This document shows, piece after piece, positions 1-6,513 of a stretch of DNA of 7,314 nucleotides; the first letter of the stretch is position 1; each line of letters starts with the position of its first letter. The stretch spans positions 1-7,314 of the forward strand of contig CAZBLP010000065.1 in NCBI GenBank assembly GCA_964492825.1, read 5' to 3'. Both the position numbers and the translations under genes were made by a program. Source of the stretch: CAZBLP01 sp964492825. GTDB taxonomy: Bacteria; DYJV01. The notes under the pieces are model-generated. The model made no database searches, was not told the DNA's origin, and saw nothing but the letters and a program-made list of their open reading frames with translations.

Positions 1-647
1 GTCATTATAAAATTTTGTGCAAATGAATGATAAAGAGGTAAAAAGCACATTAATCTGTCGTGGATACCCATTCCTGTAGTATGATTAACGGAATATGCAT
101 GAGCAACTAAGTTTTCGTGTGTTAAAACAACCCCTTTGGGCACACCTGTTGTGCCAGAAGTGTAAATTATTGTTGCCTCATCGCTTCTATCAAGATTTAC
201 TGTTTTAAAATTTTCTGAAAATTGAGAAAAATATGAATTAAATTCATAATTTCCTTGTTTTGAATTTACTGTAATTATAGATGTAACAGAAAAGATTTTA
301 TCTTGTAAGGGAATTTCATTAAAAAGAGAATCTTCTACAATTAAAACCTTGCTTTCACTATCATTTAAAAAATATTCAACGTCTTTCTTTTTTGCAAAAG
401 CGCTTATTGATACAGCTACAGCTCCTATTTTTAAAATTCCCCAGAAAGAGAAAATAAACTCAGGGATATTTGTGGTGAAGATTGAAACTTTATCTCCTTT
501 GGAAATTCCAAGAGATGTTAATCCGTTTGCAATTTTATTTGTGATAGCCCAAATTTCATTGTTTGTCCATTTTTTCCCGCCAAAAATCAAAGCTTCTTTT
601 TTAGAAAAAAATAATTTATTCCTGTCAATGCAATCTGCTAAATTCAT
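1..647 (-). CDS. AMP-forming acyl-CoA synthetase (long-chain fatty acid-CoA ligase type), N-terminal part
   Basis: Reading the minus strand from the ATG at 647-645 gives 215 residues without a stop before the left edge cuts the gene, so roughly the first two fifths of a typical 500-560 residue ligase are present. The ATP-binding P-loop of the adenylate-forming family is clear at about residues 162-172 (YTSGTTGVPKG), followed by VVLTHENL and, at 204-211, PLYHSFAQ, the second conserved block. The upstream stretch IPEFIFSFWGILKIGAVAV is also typical. The family activates a carboxylic acid to an acyl-adenylate and then to acyl-CoA in the cytoplasm; fatty acids are the commonest substrates but aromatic acids are possible, and the specificity region is off the window. 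AAAGGAG at 660-654 lies 6 bases before the ATG and fixes the start. The gene is divergent from niaR and has a promoter with a TetR-type operator. Confidence 0.93.
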   Translation of the reverse strand, partial: MNLADCIDRNKLFFSKKEALIFGGKKWTNNEIWAITNKIANGLTSLGISKGDKVSIFTTNIPEFIFSFWGILKIGAVAVSISAFAKKKDVEYFLNDSESKVLIVEDSLFNEIPLQDKIFSVTSIITVNSKQGNYEFNSYFSQFSENFKTVNLDRSDEATIIYTSGTTGVPKGVVLTHENLVAHAYSVNHTTGMGIHDRLMCFLPLYHSFAQNFIM

Positions 648-675
648 TGCTTGCTCCTTTAATGTTTTTTTGTTA

Positions 676-689
676 ACCGACCGTTCGGT
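676..689. promoter_or_regulatory. TetR-type operator at the acyl-CoA synthetase start site
   Basis: ACCGACCGTTCGGT has perfect 5-bp inverted arms (ACCGA at 676-680, TCGGT at 685-689) around a 4-base core, 12 of 14 positions being symmetric. It is strikingly GC-rich against an AT-rich intergenic background. Operators of this ACCGA...TCGGT form are known for TetR-family repressors of fatty acid or aromatic acid degradation; from memory it fits the published Thermus PfmR consensus, but I could not check this. Its position over the predicted ligase transcription start supports repression released by an acyl-CoA. No TetR gene is present in the window. Confidence 0.65.
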
Positions 690-694
690 AGGTA

Positions 695-723
695 ATCCTA
701 AAATATCTTTTGTTGCTTGTCAA
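695..723 (-). promoter_or_regulatory. Sigma-70 promoter of the acyl-CoA synthetase gene
   Basis: On the minus strand a perfect -35 TTGACA (723-718) is separated by exactly 17 bases from TAGGAT (700-695), which matches the -10 consensus at 4 of 6 positions including both invariant-like ends. Transcription would begin near 688, about 40 bases before the ATG at 647. The predicted start falls inside the ACCGA/TCGGT palindrome, so a bound repressor there would block initiation. The promoter is inferred from sequence only. Confidence 0.72.
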
Positions 724-758
724 GTTAAAATTTTCATTACTTTTTTCAGACTATGCAC

Positions 759-794
759 TTTACACTTGACAAGTCAGGTGTAATAAAGTAATGC
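759..794 (+). promoter_or_regulatory. Probable promoter of the niaR-liv operon (exact -10 unclear)
   Basis: TTGACA at 766-771 is a perfect -35, but 17 bases on only a poor -10, TAATGC (789-794), is found. The alternative pair is TTTACA (759-764) with TAATAA (781-786) at a 16-base spacing. Either way the transcription start would lie within about 15 bases of the ATG at 802, leaving a very short or absent leader. The promoter is interleaved with the palindrome at 760-783, as expected for a repressed promoter. Confidence 0.4.
760..783. promoter_or_regulatory. 24-bp near-palindrome upstream of niaR, candidate NiaR operator
   Basis: Outer arms TTACAC (760-765) and GTGTAA (778-783) are perfect inverted repeats, and inside them TGAC (767-770) mirrors GTCA (773-776). 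In all, 20 of 24 positions are symmetric. The element ends 18 bases before the niaR ATG and covers the only good -35 hexamer (TTGACA, 766-771). NiaR-family repressors commonly control their own or neighbouring niacin genes, so autoregulation of niaR and the downstream transporter is the simplest reading. A different regulator could bind it. I did not compare it with a known NiaR motif. Confidence 0.6.
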
Positions 795-801
795 ATCCAC
801 C

Positions 802-1317
802 ATGACAAAGGATGAAAGAAGAATCAAGATATTGGAAATTTTAAAAAATTCAGACCAGCCAATATCAGGCACAATGTTTGCAAAAAAATTTAATGTTAGC
901 AGACAGATAATTGTTCAGGACATCAGCCTGTTAAAAGCTTCCAATCATGCTATTATTTCAACTGCACAAGGTTACGTATTTATCAAATCATCTGAAAAAG
1001 AAGTTGCTAAAAAAGTAGTTGCAGTTTGTCATACACCTGAACAAACCGAGCATGAACTTAAAATATTAGTTAACATTGGAGTAACTGTAGTTGATGTCAG
1101 GGTTGAACATCCTATTTATGGTGAAGTCATAGGAAAACTTTTACTTAAAAATTTGGAGCAGGTGGATATTTTTATTAACAGATTAAAAACCACAGGTGCC
1201 AAACTCATTAGTGAACTTACACACGGCATACATCTTCACACTCTTGAAGCTGAAGACCCGTTTAAACTTTTGGAAGCTGAAAAAGCATTAAAAAAAGCAG
1301 GTTATCTAATAGAATAA
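802..1317 (+). CDS. niaR: NiaR family niacin-responsive transcriptional repressor (HTH_11 plus 3H domain)
   Basis: The 171-residue product has the size and two-domain plan of the NiaR/YrxA family. Residues about 5-58 form a winged helix-turn-helix of the HTH_11 type (ILEILKNSDQPISGTMFAKKFNVSRQ pattern). Residues about 68-170 form the 3H ligand domain. Metal-binding candidates are visible: H77 and E85 in CHTPEQTEHEL, and the HxH pair H144/H146 in THGIHLHT, matching the His/Glu/His/His nickel site described for Thermotoga TM1602. H103 in EHPIYGE is also conserved-looking. The family represses NAD biosynthesis or niacin uptake genes when niacin is plentiful. The ATG at 802 is the first usable start. 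No Shine-Dalgarno sequence precedes it (ATCCACC), so translation may be leaderless or nearly so. It heads a likely operon with livK, 37 bases downstream and with no terminator between. Confidence 0.9.
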   Translation: MTKDERRIKILEILKNSDQPISGTMFAKKFNVSRQIIVQDISLLKASNHAIISTAQGYVFIKSSEKEVAKKVVAVCHTPEQTEHELKILVNIGVTVVDVRVEHPIYGEVIGKLLLKNLEQVDIFINRLKTTGAKLISELTHGIHLHTLEAEDPFKLLEAEKALKKAGYLIE

Positions 1318-1354
1318 TTATAAACACATTTTCAAAATAAATTAGGAGGGGAAT

Positions 1355-2569
1355 ATGAAAAAAATTATTTCTATTTTGATTTTATTAATTGTTTTCTCAA
1401 GCACCGCTTTATTTGCAAAGGAGTTTAAAATAGGCGTTGCAGTTGCTCTTACAGGAAAATTCGGAAAAGCAGGAAATCTTGTAAAAGATGCTTATACATT
1501 TTGGCAGGAACAGGTAAATAAAAATGGCGGAATTAATGTTAAAGGCAAAAAATTTCCAGTAAAACTTATTTTTTACGATGATAAAAGCGAACCTTCAACT
1601 GGTGCGAAAATGATAGAAAGGTTAATAATTCATGATAAAGTAGACCTGCTGCTTGGCGGATTCGGTTCAAGTCAGGTATTTGCTGAAAGTGCTGTTTCTG
1701 AAAAATACGGTTTTCCTCTTATAAGCGGAGCCGCAAGCTCAAACAAACTTTTTGAAAGAGGTTTTAAATATTATTTTTCAACTCTTGGTAAAGCAACAGA
1801 AGAAGTAAAAGGATGCGTGTATGCTTTCTCTGCTTTGAAAAACAAGCCTAAAACAGCTGCTGTAATCGGCGCTGATATTCTTTTTACTTCTCTTGCATGT
1901 GAAGGTTTTAAAAAATATTGCAAGGAAAAAGGCATTAAAATAATTCATTACGAACTATTTCCAATGAGATTGCAGGATTATAACTCTTTGTTATTAAAGA
2001 TAAAACAGAAAAATCCCGATGTTCTGTTTGTAGGCTCGCATCTGCTTGTTGCAATGAGAGTGATAAAAGCTTTAAAAGAGATAAACTTTTCTCCAAAAGG
2101 TGTTGCTTTCAGTTATGGTCCGACAGTGCCAAAATTTGTAGAAGATTTGAAAGGAGATGCAGAATATGTAGTTGCTGCTTCAGAATGGACACCTAACCTG
2201 CCATATAAAGGTTCAGTTTTGGGAAGAGCAAAAGATTTTGCAAAAGGATATTTAAAAAGATTTGGCAGAATGCCTGATTATGTTGAGGCTGCAAGTGCTG
2301 CAGGAGCAGTGGCGTTGCAAAAAGCAGTGGAAACTTTGGGAATAGCACCTGACATTACTGATAAAGAGAGAGAAAAAATTGCACACTGGCTGCATAATAA
2401 CGAAGTTAATACATTTTACGGCAAAATAAAATTTAATAAAAACGGAGCTAATATTTCACATCCTGCATTAGCAGTACAGATTCAAAAAGGGAACATAAAA
2501 ACAATTTATCCTGCTAATGTAAAGGATGCTGACTTGATATATCCTCTTAAAGAATGGAAAAAAAGATAA
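1355..2569 (+). CDS. livK: Periplasmic substrate-binding protein of a HAAT-type (branched-chain amino acid-like) ABC importer
   Basis: The 404-residue product starts with a Sec signal peptide (MKK, hydrophobic core 4-20, likely cut after A21 in ALFA|KE), so the mature protein should be periplasmic. No lipobox cysteine is seen. From residue 25 it follows the Peripla_BP_6/type 1 binding-protein fold: KIGVAVALTGKFGKAG, YDDKSEPSTGAK at about 74-85, the lobe-1 segment GGFGSSQVFA at 101-110, ISGAASS at 123-129, then the second lobe with SEWTPNLPYKG at 276-286. This resembles the loosely defined HAAT binding proteins whose ligands range from Leu/Ile/Val to amides and aromatic acids, so the substrate cannot be read from the sequence. 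A strong AGGAGGGG at 1344-1351 precedes the ATG by 3 bases. It follows niaR and precedes the matching permease genes, which makes it the receptor of that importer. The symbol denotes family, not proven leucine binding. Confidence 0.9.
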   Translation: MKKIISILILLIVFSSTALFAKEFKIGVAVALTGKFGKAGNLVKDAYTFWQEQVNKNGGINVKGKKFPVKLIFYDDKSEPSTGAKMIERLIIHDKVDLLLGGFGSSQVFAESAVSEKYGFPLISGAASSNKLFERGFKYYFSTLGKATEEVKGCVYAFSALKNKPKTAAVIGADILFTSLACEGFKKYCKEKGIKIIHYELFPMRLQDYNSLLLKIKQKNPDVLFVGSHLLVAMRVIKALKEINFSPKGVAFSYGPTVPKFVEDLKGDAEYVVAASEWTPNLPYKGSVLGRAKDFAKGYLKRFGRMPDYVEAASAAGAVALQKAVETLGIAPDITDKEREKIAHWLHNNEVNTFYGKIKFNKNGANISHPALAVQIQKGNIKTIYPANVKDADLIYPLKEWKKR

Positions 2570-2627
2570 CATTAATTTTAAGGATTTAGCAAAAAAATCT
2601 AATAACTAAAAATTAAATGAGAAATAA

Positions 2628-3497
2628 ATGGAAATTTTTTTTCAGGCATTAATTAACGGGATTTTTATAGGTGGAGTTTACGCTGCTTATTCAGCAGGAT
2701 TTTCACTTATTTTCGGAGTTATGGAAGTTATTAATTTGGCACATGGCGACTTCTTGATGATAGGTGCTTTTACCGCTTATTGGCTTTACAATTTGGGACA
2801 TATTGACCCGTACATAACTATTCCTTTTGCAGGGATTTTACTTTTCTTTATAGGTTATTTTATACAGAAATTTTCCATTAACAGAGTAATAGACAAACCG
2901 CCTGTTATGTCTTATATTTTAACTTTTGGTATTCATCTTGTAATAACCAATCTTGCCATAAAGTTATGGACTCATGATTTTCGTTCTGTAACCACCTCTT
3001 ATTCAGGTATGAATTTTGAAATTTGGGGTATAACCGTTCCTGTGTCACGATTTATAACTTTTCTTCTTTCATTTGTTATTATAGGTTTTTTATTTTATCT
3101 TCTGGAAAAAACTAACTTGGGCAGAGCAATTAGAGCAGTATCTCAAAATAAAAAAGTTGCTGAGCTTCTTGGTGTGGATATTAAAAAAATTTATGCACTT
3201 ACCTTTGGAATAGGCGCTGCAATTACAGGTATTGCAGGGGCGTCAATATCACCGTTTGTAATACTCTATCCTGAAATGGGTCTGAATTATACTATTGTTG
3301 CATTTTGTGTTGTTGTACTGGGAGGAATGGGATATATCCCAGGAGCATTAATTGGCGGTTTTATTCTTGGAATAATTCAAGCACTTACTGTTACATACCT
3401 CAATGCAGGAATCTCCGTGGCAATTACTTTTATTTTGCTTTATATTATGCTTATTTTAAAACCCGCAGGCATAACGGGAAAAGGTAACACCGTTTAA
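2628..3497 (+). CDS. livH: HAAT-type ABC transporter permease, LivH family
   Basis: The 289-residue, highly hydrophobic protein has about eight predicted membrane segments and the length usual for LivH. Family landmarks are FSLIFGVMEVINLAHGDF at about 25-42, the cytoplasmic coupling loop LGRAIRAVSQNKKVAELLGVD at about 164-184 that contacts the ATPases, VVLGGMGYIPGALIGG at about 229-244, and the C-terminal KPAGITG. It forms half of the inner-membrane channel together with LivM. The start at 2628 is chosen because the product opens directly with the usual QALINGIFIGGVYAAYS beginning. Only a weak GAGA-like ribosome site lies upstream (about 2619-2622). The 58 bases after livK hold no clear terminator, so it belongs to the same transcript. 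Confidence 0.93.
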   Translation: MEIFFQALINGIFIGGVYAAYSAGFSLIFGVMEVINLAHGDFLMIGAFTAYWLYNLGHIDPYITIPFAGILLFFIGYFIQKFSINRVIDKPPVMSYILTFGIHLVITNLAIKLWTHDFRSVTTSYSGMNFEIWGITVPVSRFITFLLSFVIIGFLFYLLEKTNLGRAIRAVSQNKKVAELLGVDIKKIYALTFGIGAAITGIAGASISPFVILYPEMGLNYTIVAFCVVVLGGMGYIPGALIGGFILGIIQALTVTYLNAGISVAITFILLYIMLILKPAGITGKGNTV

Positions 3498-3511
3498 CAG
3501 TTAAGGTTATT

Positions 3512-4444
3512 ATGAAAAAATTTGTTTTTACAATTATATTTTTTTTGGCACTTGCAATTTTACCTTTTATAGGTATTGATAGATACTATATGAGATTTTT
3601 AACCTATTTGTTTATGTGGGCGGCTTTAGCTCAATGCTGGAATATATCCTCAGGATATACCGGTTATATAGATTTCGGGCCTGTGGCTTACTTTGGTCTT
3701 GGAGCTTATCTGACATCCATTTCAATGACATTGTTTCATCATACTTTTTTGTTTTCAATAATTTCAGGTGCAATTGTATCTGTTTTTGTTGCTCTTATTA
3801 TATCTATGCCTACCTTAAAATTAAAAGGCGCTTATTTTGCAATTGCCACTTTTGCATTTGCAGAAAGCTTAAAACAGGTAGTTTTAAGTTTTGACAGAAC
3901 TTTTCATGTAAATTTTTTCAACGGCAGCCATGGAATTACTTTGCCTATTTCCACTAATTACAAAATGTTCTTTTACTCAATGCTATTTATTTCATTTATT
4001 TTGTTTTTATTGACATTCTTTATTGCCAAATCAAAAATCGGACTTGCACTAAAAGCCATTGGAGAATCTGAAAATGTTTCTGAATTAATAGGGATTAACA
4101 CCACATTGAATAAAATCATTGTATATTTGTTAAGTGCTTTTTTTATAAGCATTATTGGCGGGATTTATGCCTATTGGGTTACATATATAACACCGGACGA
4201 TGTTTTTAGCGTTCACAAAACAGTTCAAATGGTTATAATGACACTGCTTGGAGGAATGGGCACTATTTACGGCCCTTTAATGGGAGCAGTTTTTTTAAGT
4301 GGAATATCAGAATTTCTTGGAGCTGAATTTGTGGAAAATTATTTAATAATAGTCGGATTTATAGTTATTTTTATTATTCTGTTGGAGCCTGAAGGGATAT
4401 ATGGTTTTAAAAAATGGAAAAAATACTTGAAATTAAAAATTTAA
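3512..4444 (+). CDS. livM: HAAT-type ABC transporter permease, LivM family
   Basis: The 310-residue polytopic membrane protein pairs with LivH. Typical LivM marks are GYTGYIDFGPVAYFGLGAY at about 48-66, KLKGAYFAIATFAFAE at about 103-118, the coupling loop GLALKAIGESENVSELIGIN at about 167-186, TLLGGMGTIYGPLMGA at about 234-249 and the end LEPEGIYGF. The gene begins 14 bases after the livH stop with AAGG at 3503-3506 as a plausible ribosome site. Its last 31 bases overlap livG, which suggests translational coupling. Its length is normal for the family and nothing appears broken. Confidence 0.93.
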   Translation: MKKFVFTIIFFLALAILPFIGIDRYYMRFLTYLFMWAALAQCWNISSGYTGYIDFGPVAYFGLGAYLTSISMTLFHHTFLFSIISGAIVSVFVALIISMPTLKLKGAYFAIATFAFAESLKQVVLSFDRTFHVNFFNGSHGITLPISTNYKMFFYSMLFISFILFLLTFFIAKSKIGLALKAIGESENVSELIGINTTLNKIIVYLLSAFFISIIGGIYAYWVTYITPDDVFSVHKTVQMVIMTLLGGMGTIYGPLMGAVFLSGISEFLGAEFVENYLIIVGFIVIFIILLEPEGIYGFKKWKKYLKLKI

Positions 4445-5127
4445 CAAAAAATTTTGGTTCCTTAAAAGCTGTATCTAAGGTTAATTTAGATGTTCTTAAG
4501 GGAGAAATCTTAGGATTAATAGGGCCTAACGGAGCTGGAAAATCAACTTTTTTAAACCTGCTTACAGGTAGTATAACTCCTGATTCAGGAAAGATACTTT
4601 TTAAAAAAAGAAATATTACTGGTGAAAAACCGTATAAAATCTGCAGAATGGGTATTGCAAAGACATCTCAATTAGTCCAACCGTTCACCAGATTAACTGT
4701 TTTTGAAAATGTGTTTCTTGCAGCTACTTATGGTGCTGGATTAAGTTCTGAAAAAGCAGAAAACTTTGCAAATGAAATTTTAAAATTTACATCTTTATAT
4801 AAAATAAAAGATAAATTGTCAGATAAATTAAGCGTTCCTGAAAGGAAAAAACTTGAATTGAGCAGAGCTTTGGCAACAGAGCCTGAGATTTTACTTCTTG
4901 ATGAAAATATGTCCGGTCTTACTGTAAAGGAAATTGAAGAAGCACTTGATTTAATAAAGGAGATAAACAGCAGAGGTATTTCAATTGTTGTTGTGGAACA
5001 TGTTATGAAAGTAATAAAAAGTATCAGCAAAAGAATTGTTGTGTTAAATTACGGTGAGAAAATTGCAGACGGCTTGCCTGACGAAGTGTTTAATAGCAAA
5101 GAAGTTGAAAAAGCATACTTTGGATAA
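4414..5127 (+). CDS. livG: HAAT-type ABC transporter ATP-binding protein, LivG family, with degenerate signature motif
   Basis: The 237-residue ATPase has Walker A GPNGAGKST (37-45), Q-loop Q86 (KTSQ), Walker B ILLLDE with D163 and the catalytic-type E164, a D-loop SGLT, and the switch histidine H196 (VVEH). The ABC signature is odd. Where LivG usually has LSYGE or LSGGQ, this protein has LSVPERKKLELSRAL (139-153), lacking both glycines, and Walker B is followed by NMSGL rather than PxxGL. A divergent LivG branch with LxxxxRKxLELARAL and DExMAGL is known to me, so this looks like a family trait and not decay. It overlaps livM by 31 bases with no good ribosome site, so coupled translation is likely. 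The start is fixed because the next methionine is residue 79. It should act as a heterodimer with LivF. Confidence 0.92.
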   Translation: MEKILEIKNLTKNFGSLKAVSKVNLDVLKGEILGLIGPNGAGKSTFLNLLTGSITPDSGKILFKKRNITGEKPYKICRMGIAKTSQLVQPFTRLTVFENVFLAATYGAGLSSEKAENFANEILKFTSLYKIKDKLSDKLSVPERKKLELSRALATEPEILLLDENMSGLTVKEIEEALDLIKEINSRGISIVVVEHVMKVIKSISKRIVVLNYGEKIADGLPDEVFNSKEVEKAYFG

Positions 5128-5130
5128 AAA

Positions 5131-5835
5131 ATGTTATTGAAAATAAAAGATATTGAGATTAATTACGGCGATATAAAGGTTATTTATAAAATAAGTTTAG
5201 ATGTTAAAAAAAATGAAGTTGTTGCCATAATAGGCCAAAACGGAGCAGGAAAAACAACTCTTTTATCTGCAATTGCTGGTTTATTACCGTTTAGAGGCGA
5301 TATTTTATATAAAGACGAAACCATTAAAAACAGAAAAATTTCAGATATTGTAAAAAAAGGAATAATTCTTGTACCTGAAGGTGCGGGAGTTTTTCCGAAT
5401 ATGAGTGTCTTTGATAATCTTTTAATGGGTGCATTCCATATAAAATCTGACAATATCAAAAAGCAAAATTTGGCAGAAGTTTTTTCTCTTTTTCCTCGGT
5501 TAAAAGAGAGAATCAACCAACATGCAGGAACTTTAAGCGGCGGCGAAAGGCAGATGCTTGCAATTGGAAGGGCTTTAATGGCAGAACCGGAGTTAATTCT
5601 TTTAGACGAACCTTCTCTCGGGCTTCAGCCGAGTTTTGTTGATAAAATATTTGAGATAATAGAGAAATTAAGAAATTTAGGTAAAACAGTGCTTCTTGTG
5701 GAACAAAATGTAAAAAAAAGTCTTGATATTTGCAACAGAGCCTATGTAATGGAGCATGGAAAGATAGTTATGCACGGAAAAGCCGATGATTTAAAAAACA
5801 ATAAATATGTAAAAAATGCGTATTTAGGTATATAA
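5131..5835 (+). CDS. livF: HAAT-type ABC transporter ATP-binding protein, LivF family
   Basis: The 234-residue ATPase carries Walker A GQNGAGKTT (35-43), the LivF-type VPEG in place of a normal Q-loop (about 81-84), an intact signature LSGGERQ (135-141), Walker B LILLDEP (155-161, D159 and E160) and VEQN at 190-193, where LivF proteins have Q instead of the switch His. VPEGAGVFPNMSV replaces the more usual VPEGRRVFPxMTV. The gene starts 3 bases after livG stops and is the last of the five transporter genes. With LivG it powers import through LivH/LivM. Its canonical signature complements the degenerate one of LivG, so the two ATP sites of the heterodimer may be unequal. Confidence 0.94.
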   Translation: MLLKIKDIEINYGDIKVIYKISLDVKKNEVVAIIGQNGAGKTTLLSAIAGLLPFRGDILYKDETIKNRKISDIVKKGIILVPEGAGVFPNMSVFDNLLMGAFHIKSDNIKKQNLAEVFSLFPRLKERINQHAGTLSGGERQMLAIGRALMAEPELILLDEPSLGLQPSFVDKIFEIIEKLRNLGKTVLLVEQNVKKSLDICNRAYVMEHGKIVMHGKADDLKNNKYVKNAYLGI

Positions 5836-5885
5836 CACTATTTCAAAAAGGTTGACTTTTTTATGTTTTTAATACAAAAATATAT

Positions 5886-6377
5886 ATGAATTTGAAAAAA
5901 TTTTACAGATTTCAAGGAATGGCAACTGTTGATGTAATTGGAGCATTAATCCTGCCCTTGATTTTATATTTTGTTGCTATTAATTATCTGTATTACTATA
6001 TGAAGTCCAATAATATAAATGAAATCTCTGATTGGATAGTATATGCTATTTTTATTGTTGGAGCTGCTCCCACTTTTTTAATTATGGGAAATTTCTTTTT
6101 AGGCGTGGCAATTGATTATAAAAAGGGCAAAATAACATTTCCTGTATTTCTGATATTTCGCGGTTCAATTTTTTTTAATGAAATAGAAAACTGGAGCAAA
6201 AAAGATAAAAAATACACAAGGGTAAGTCAATTCAGGCCTACAATGAAAGATTTTTTTAAATATTTTGCAATTTGCAAAATGAAAAATGAAAAAAAAGAAA
6301 AAGTTATAATATTTCGAAACCAAAAAATAAGAAACGAATTTTTAAAAAACATTCAAAAAATCAAAGAAAAAAAATAA
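5886..6377 (+). CDS. Uncharacterised small membrane protein, two membrane segments and a basic C-terminal domain
   Basis: I do not recognise this 163-residue protein. It opens with a short basic stretch (MNLKKFYRFQ), then two hydrophobic helices at about 13-38 and 48-76 joined by a short polar loop (KSNNINEISDW). This is followed by a soluble, very Lys-rich half (77-163) with alternating beta-like pieces (DYKKGKITFPVFLIF, GSIFFNEIENW, KEKVIIF) and a final helix (NEFLKNIQKIKEKK). Two helices followed by a small beta-rich domain ending in a helix resembles bacterial PH-like (bPH/YcxB-type) membrane proteins; this is inference from layout only. By charge, the tail should face the cytoplasm. There is no Shine-Dalgarno before the ATG. 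An in-frame ATG at 5919 has AAGGA abutting it, too close to work well. The gap to livF is 50 bases, so it could be read through from the transporter or be transcribed on its own. Confidence 0.7.
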   Translation: MNLKKFYRFQGMATVDVIGALILPLILYFVAINYLYYYMKSNNINEISDWIVYAIFIVGAAPTFLIMGNFFLGVAIDYKKGKITFPVFLIFRGSIFFNEIENWSKKDKKYTRVSQFRPTMKDFFKYFAICKMKNEKKEKVIIFRNQKIRNEFLKNIQKIKEKK

Positions 6378-6452
6378 TTACCTATTATTTATGCTAACAA
6401 ACCTGCGTTGATTCTGATTTTCCATTTAATGATTTAATATTGATTATCACTC

Positions 6453-6481
6453 TTGACTTTTTTTCCGTTTAATCGTAATAT
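6453..6481 (+). promoter_or_regulatory. Promoter of gatC
   Basis: TTGACT (6453-6458, 5 of 6 consensus bases) and TAATAT (6476-6481) are separated by exactly 17 bases. Transcription would start near 6488, giving a leader of about 26 bases containing the gatC ribosome site. The remaining intergenic bases (6378-6452) hold nothing I can name. This suggests gatC is not simply the tail of the liv operon. Confidence 0.62.
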
Positions 6482-6513
6482 TTTTTAATAAATTAAATTT
6501 TAAGAGGGTTAAA

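Noticed and set aside
349..783. Plus-strand reading frame of 144 codons
   Set aside because: It lies antisense to the acyl-CoA synthetase and runs through the divergent promoter region; its product has no recognisable motif, while the minus strand gives a clear P-loop protein.
4728..5516. Minus-strand reading frames of about 100 codons opposite livG and livF
   Set aside because: They are low-complexity Ser/Ile/Phe-rich mirrors of the two ATPase genes, with no ribosome site or independent signal.
5845..5861. AAAAAG-GTTGA-CTTTTT hairpin after livF as a terminator
   Set aside because: The stem has a single G-C pair and would be too unstable; it may be chance in an AT-rich spacer.
5852..5878. 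TTGACT...TACAAA as a promoter for the small membrane protein
   Set aside because: Spacing is only 15 bases and the -10 is poor; not reported as a feature, though a separate transcript cannot be excluded.
6430..6452. Fur-box-like TTGATTATCA sequence upstream of the gatC promoter
   Set aside because: Only one half resembles a Fur site and the AT-rich background makes such words common; iron control of gatC is not expected.
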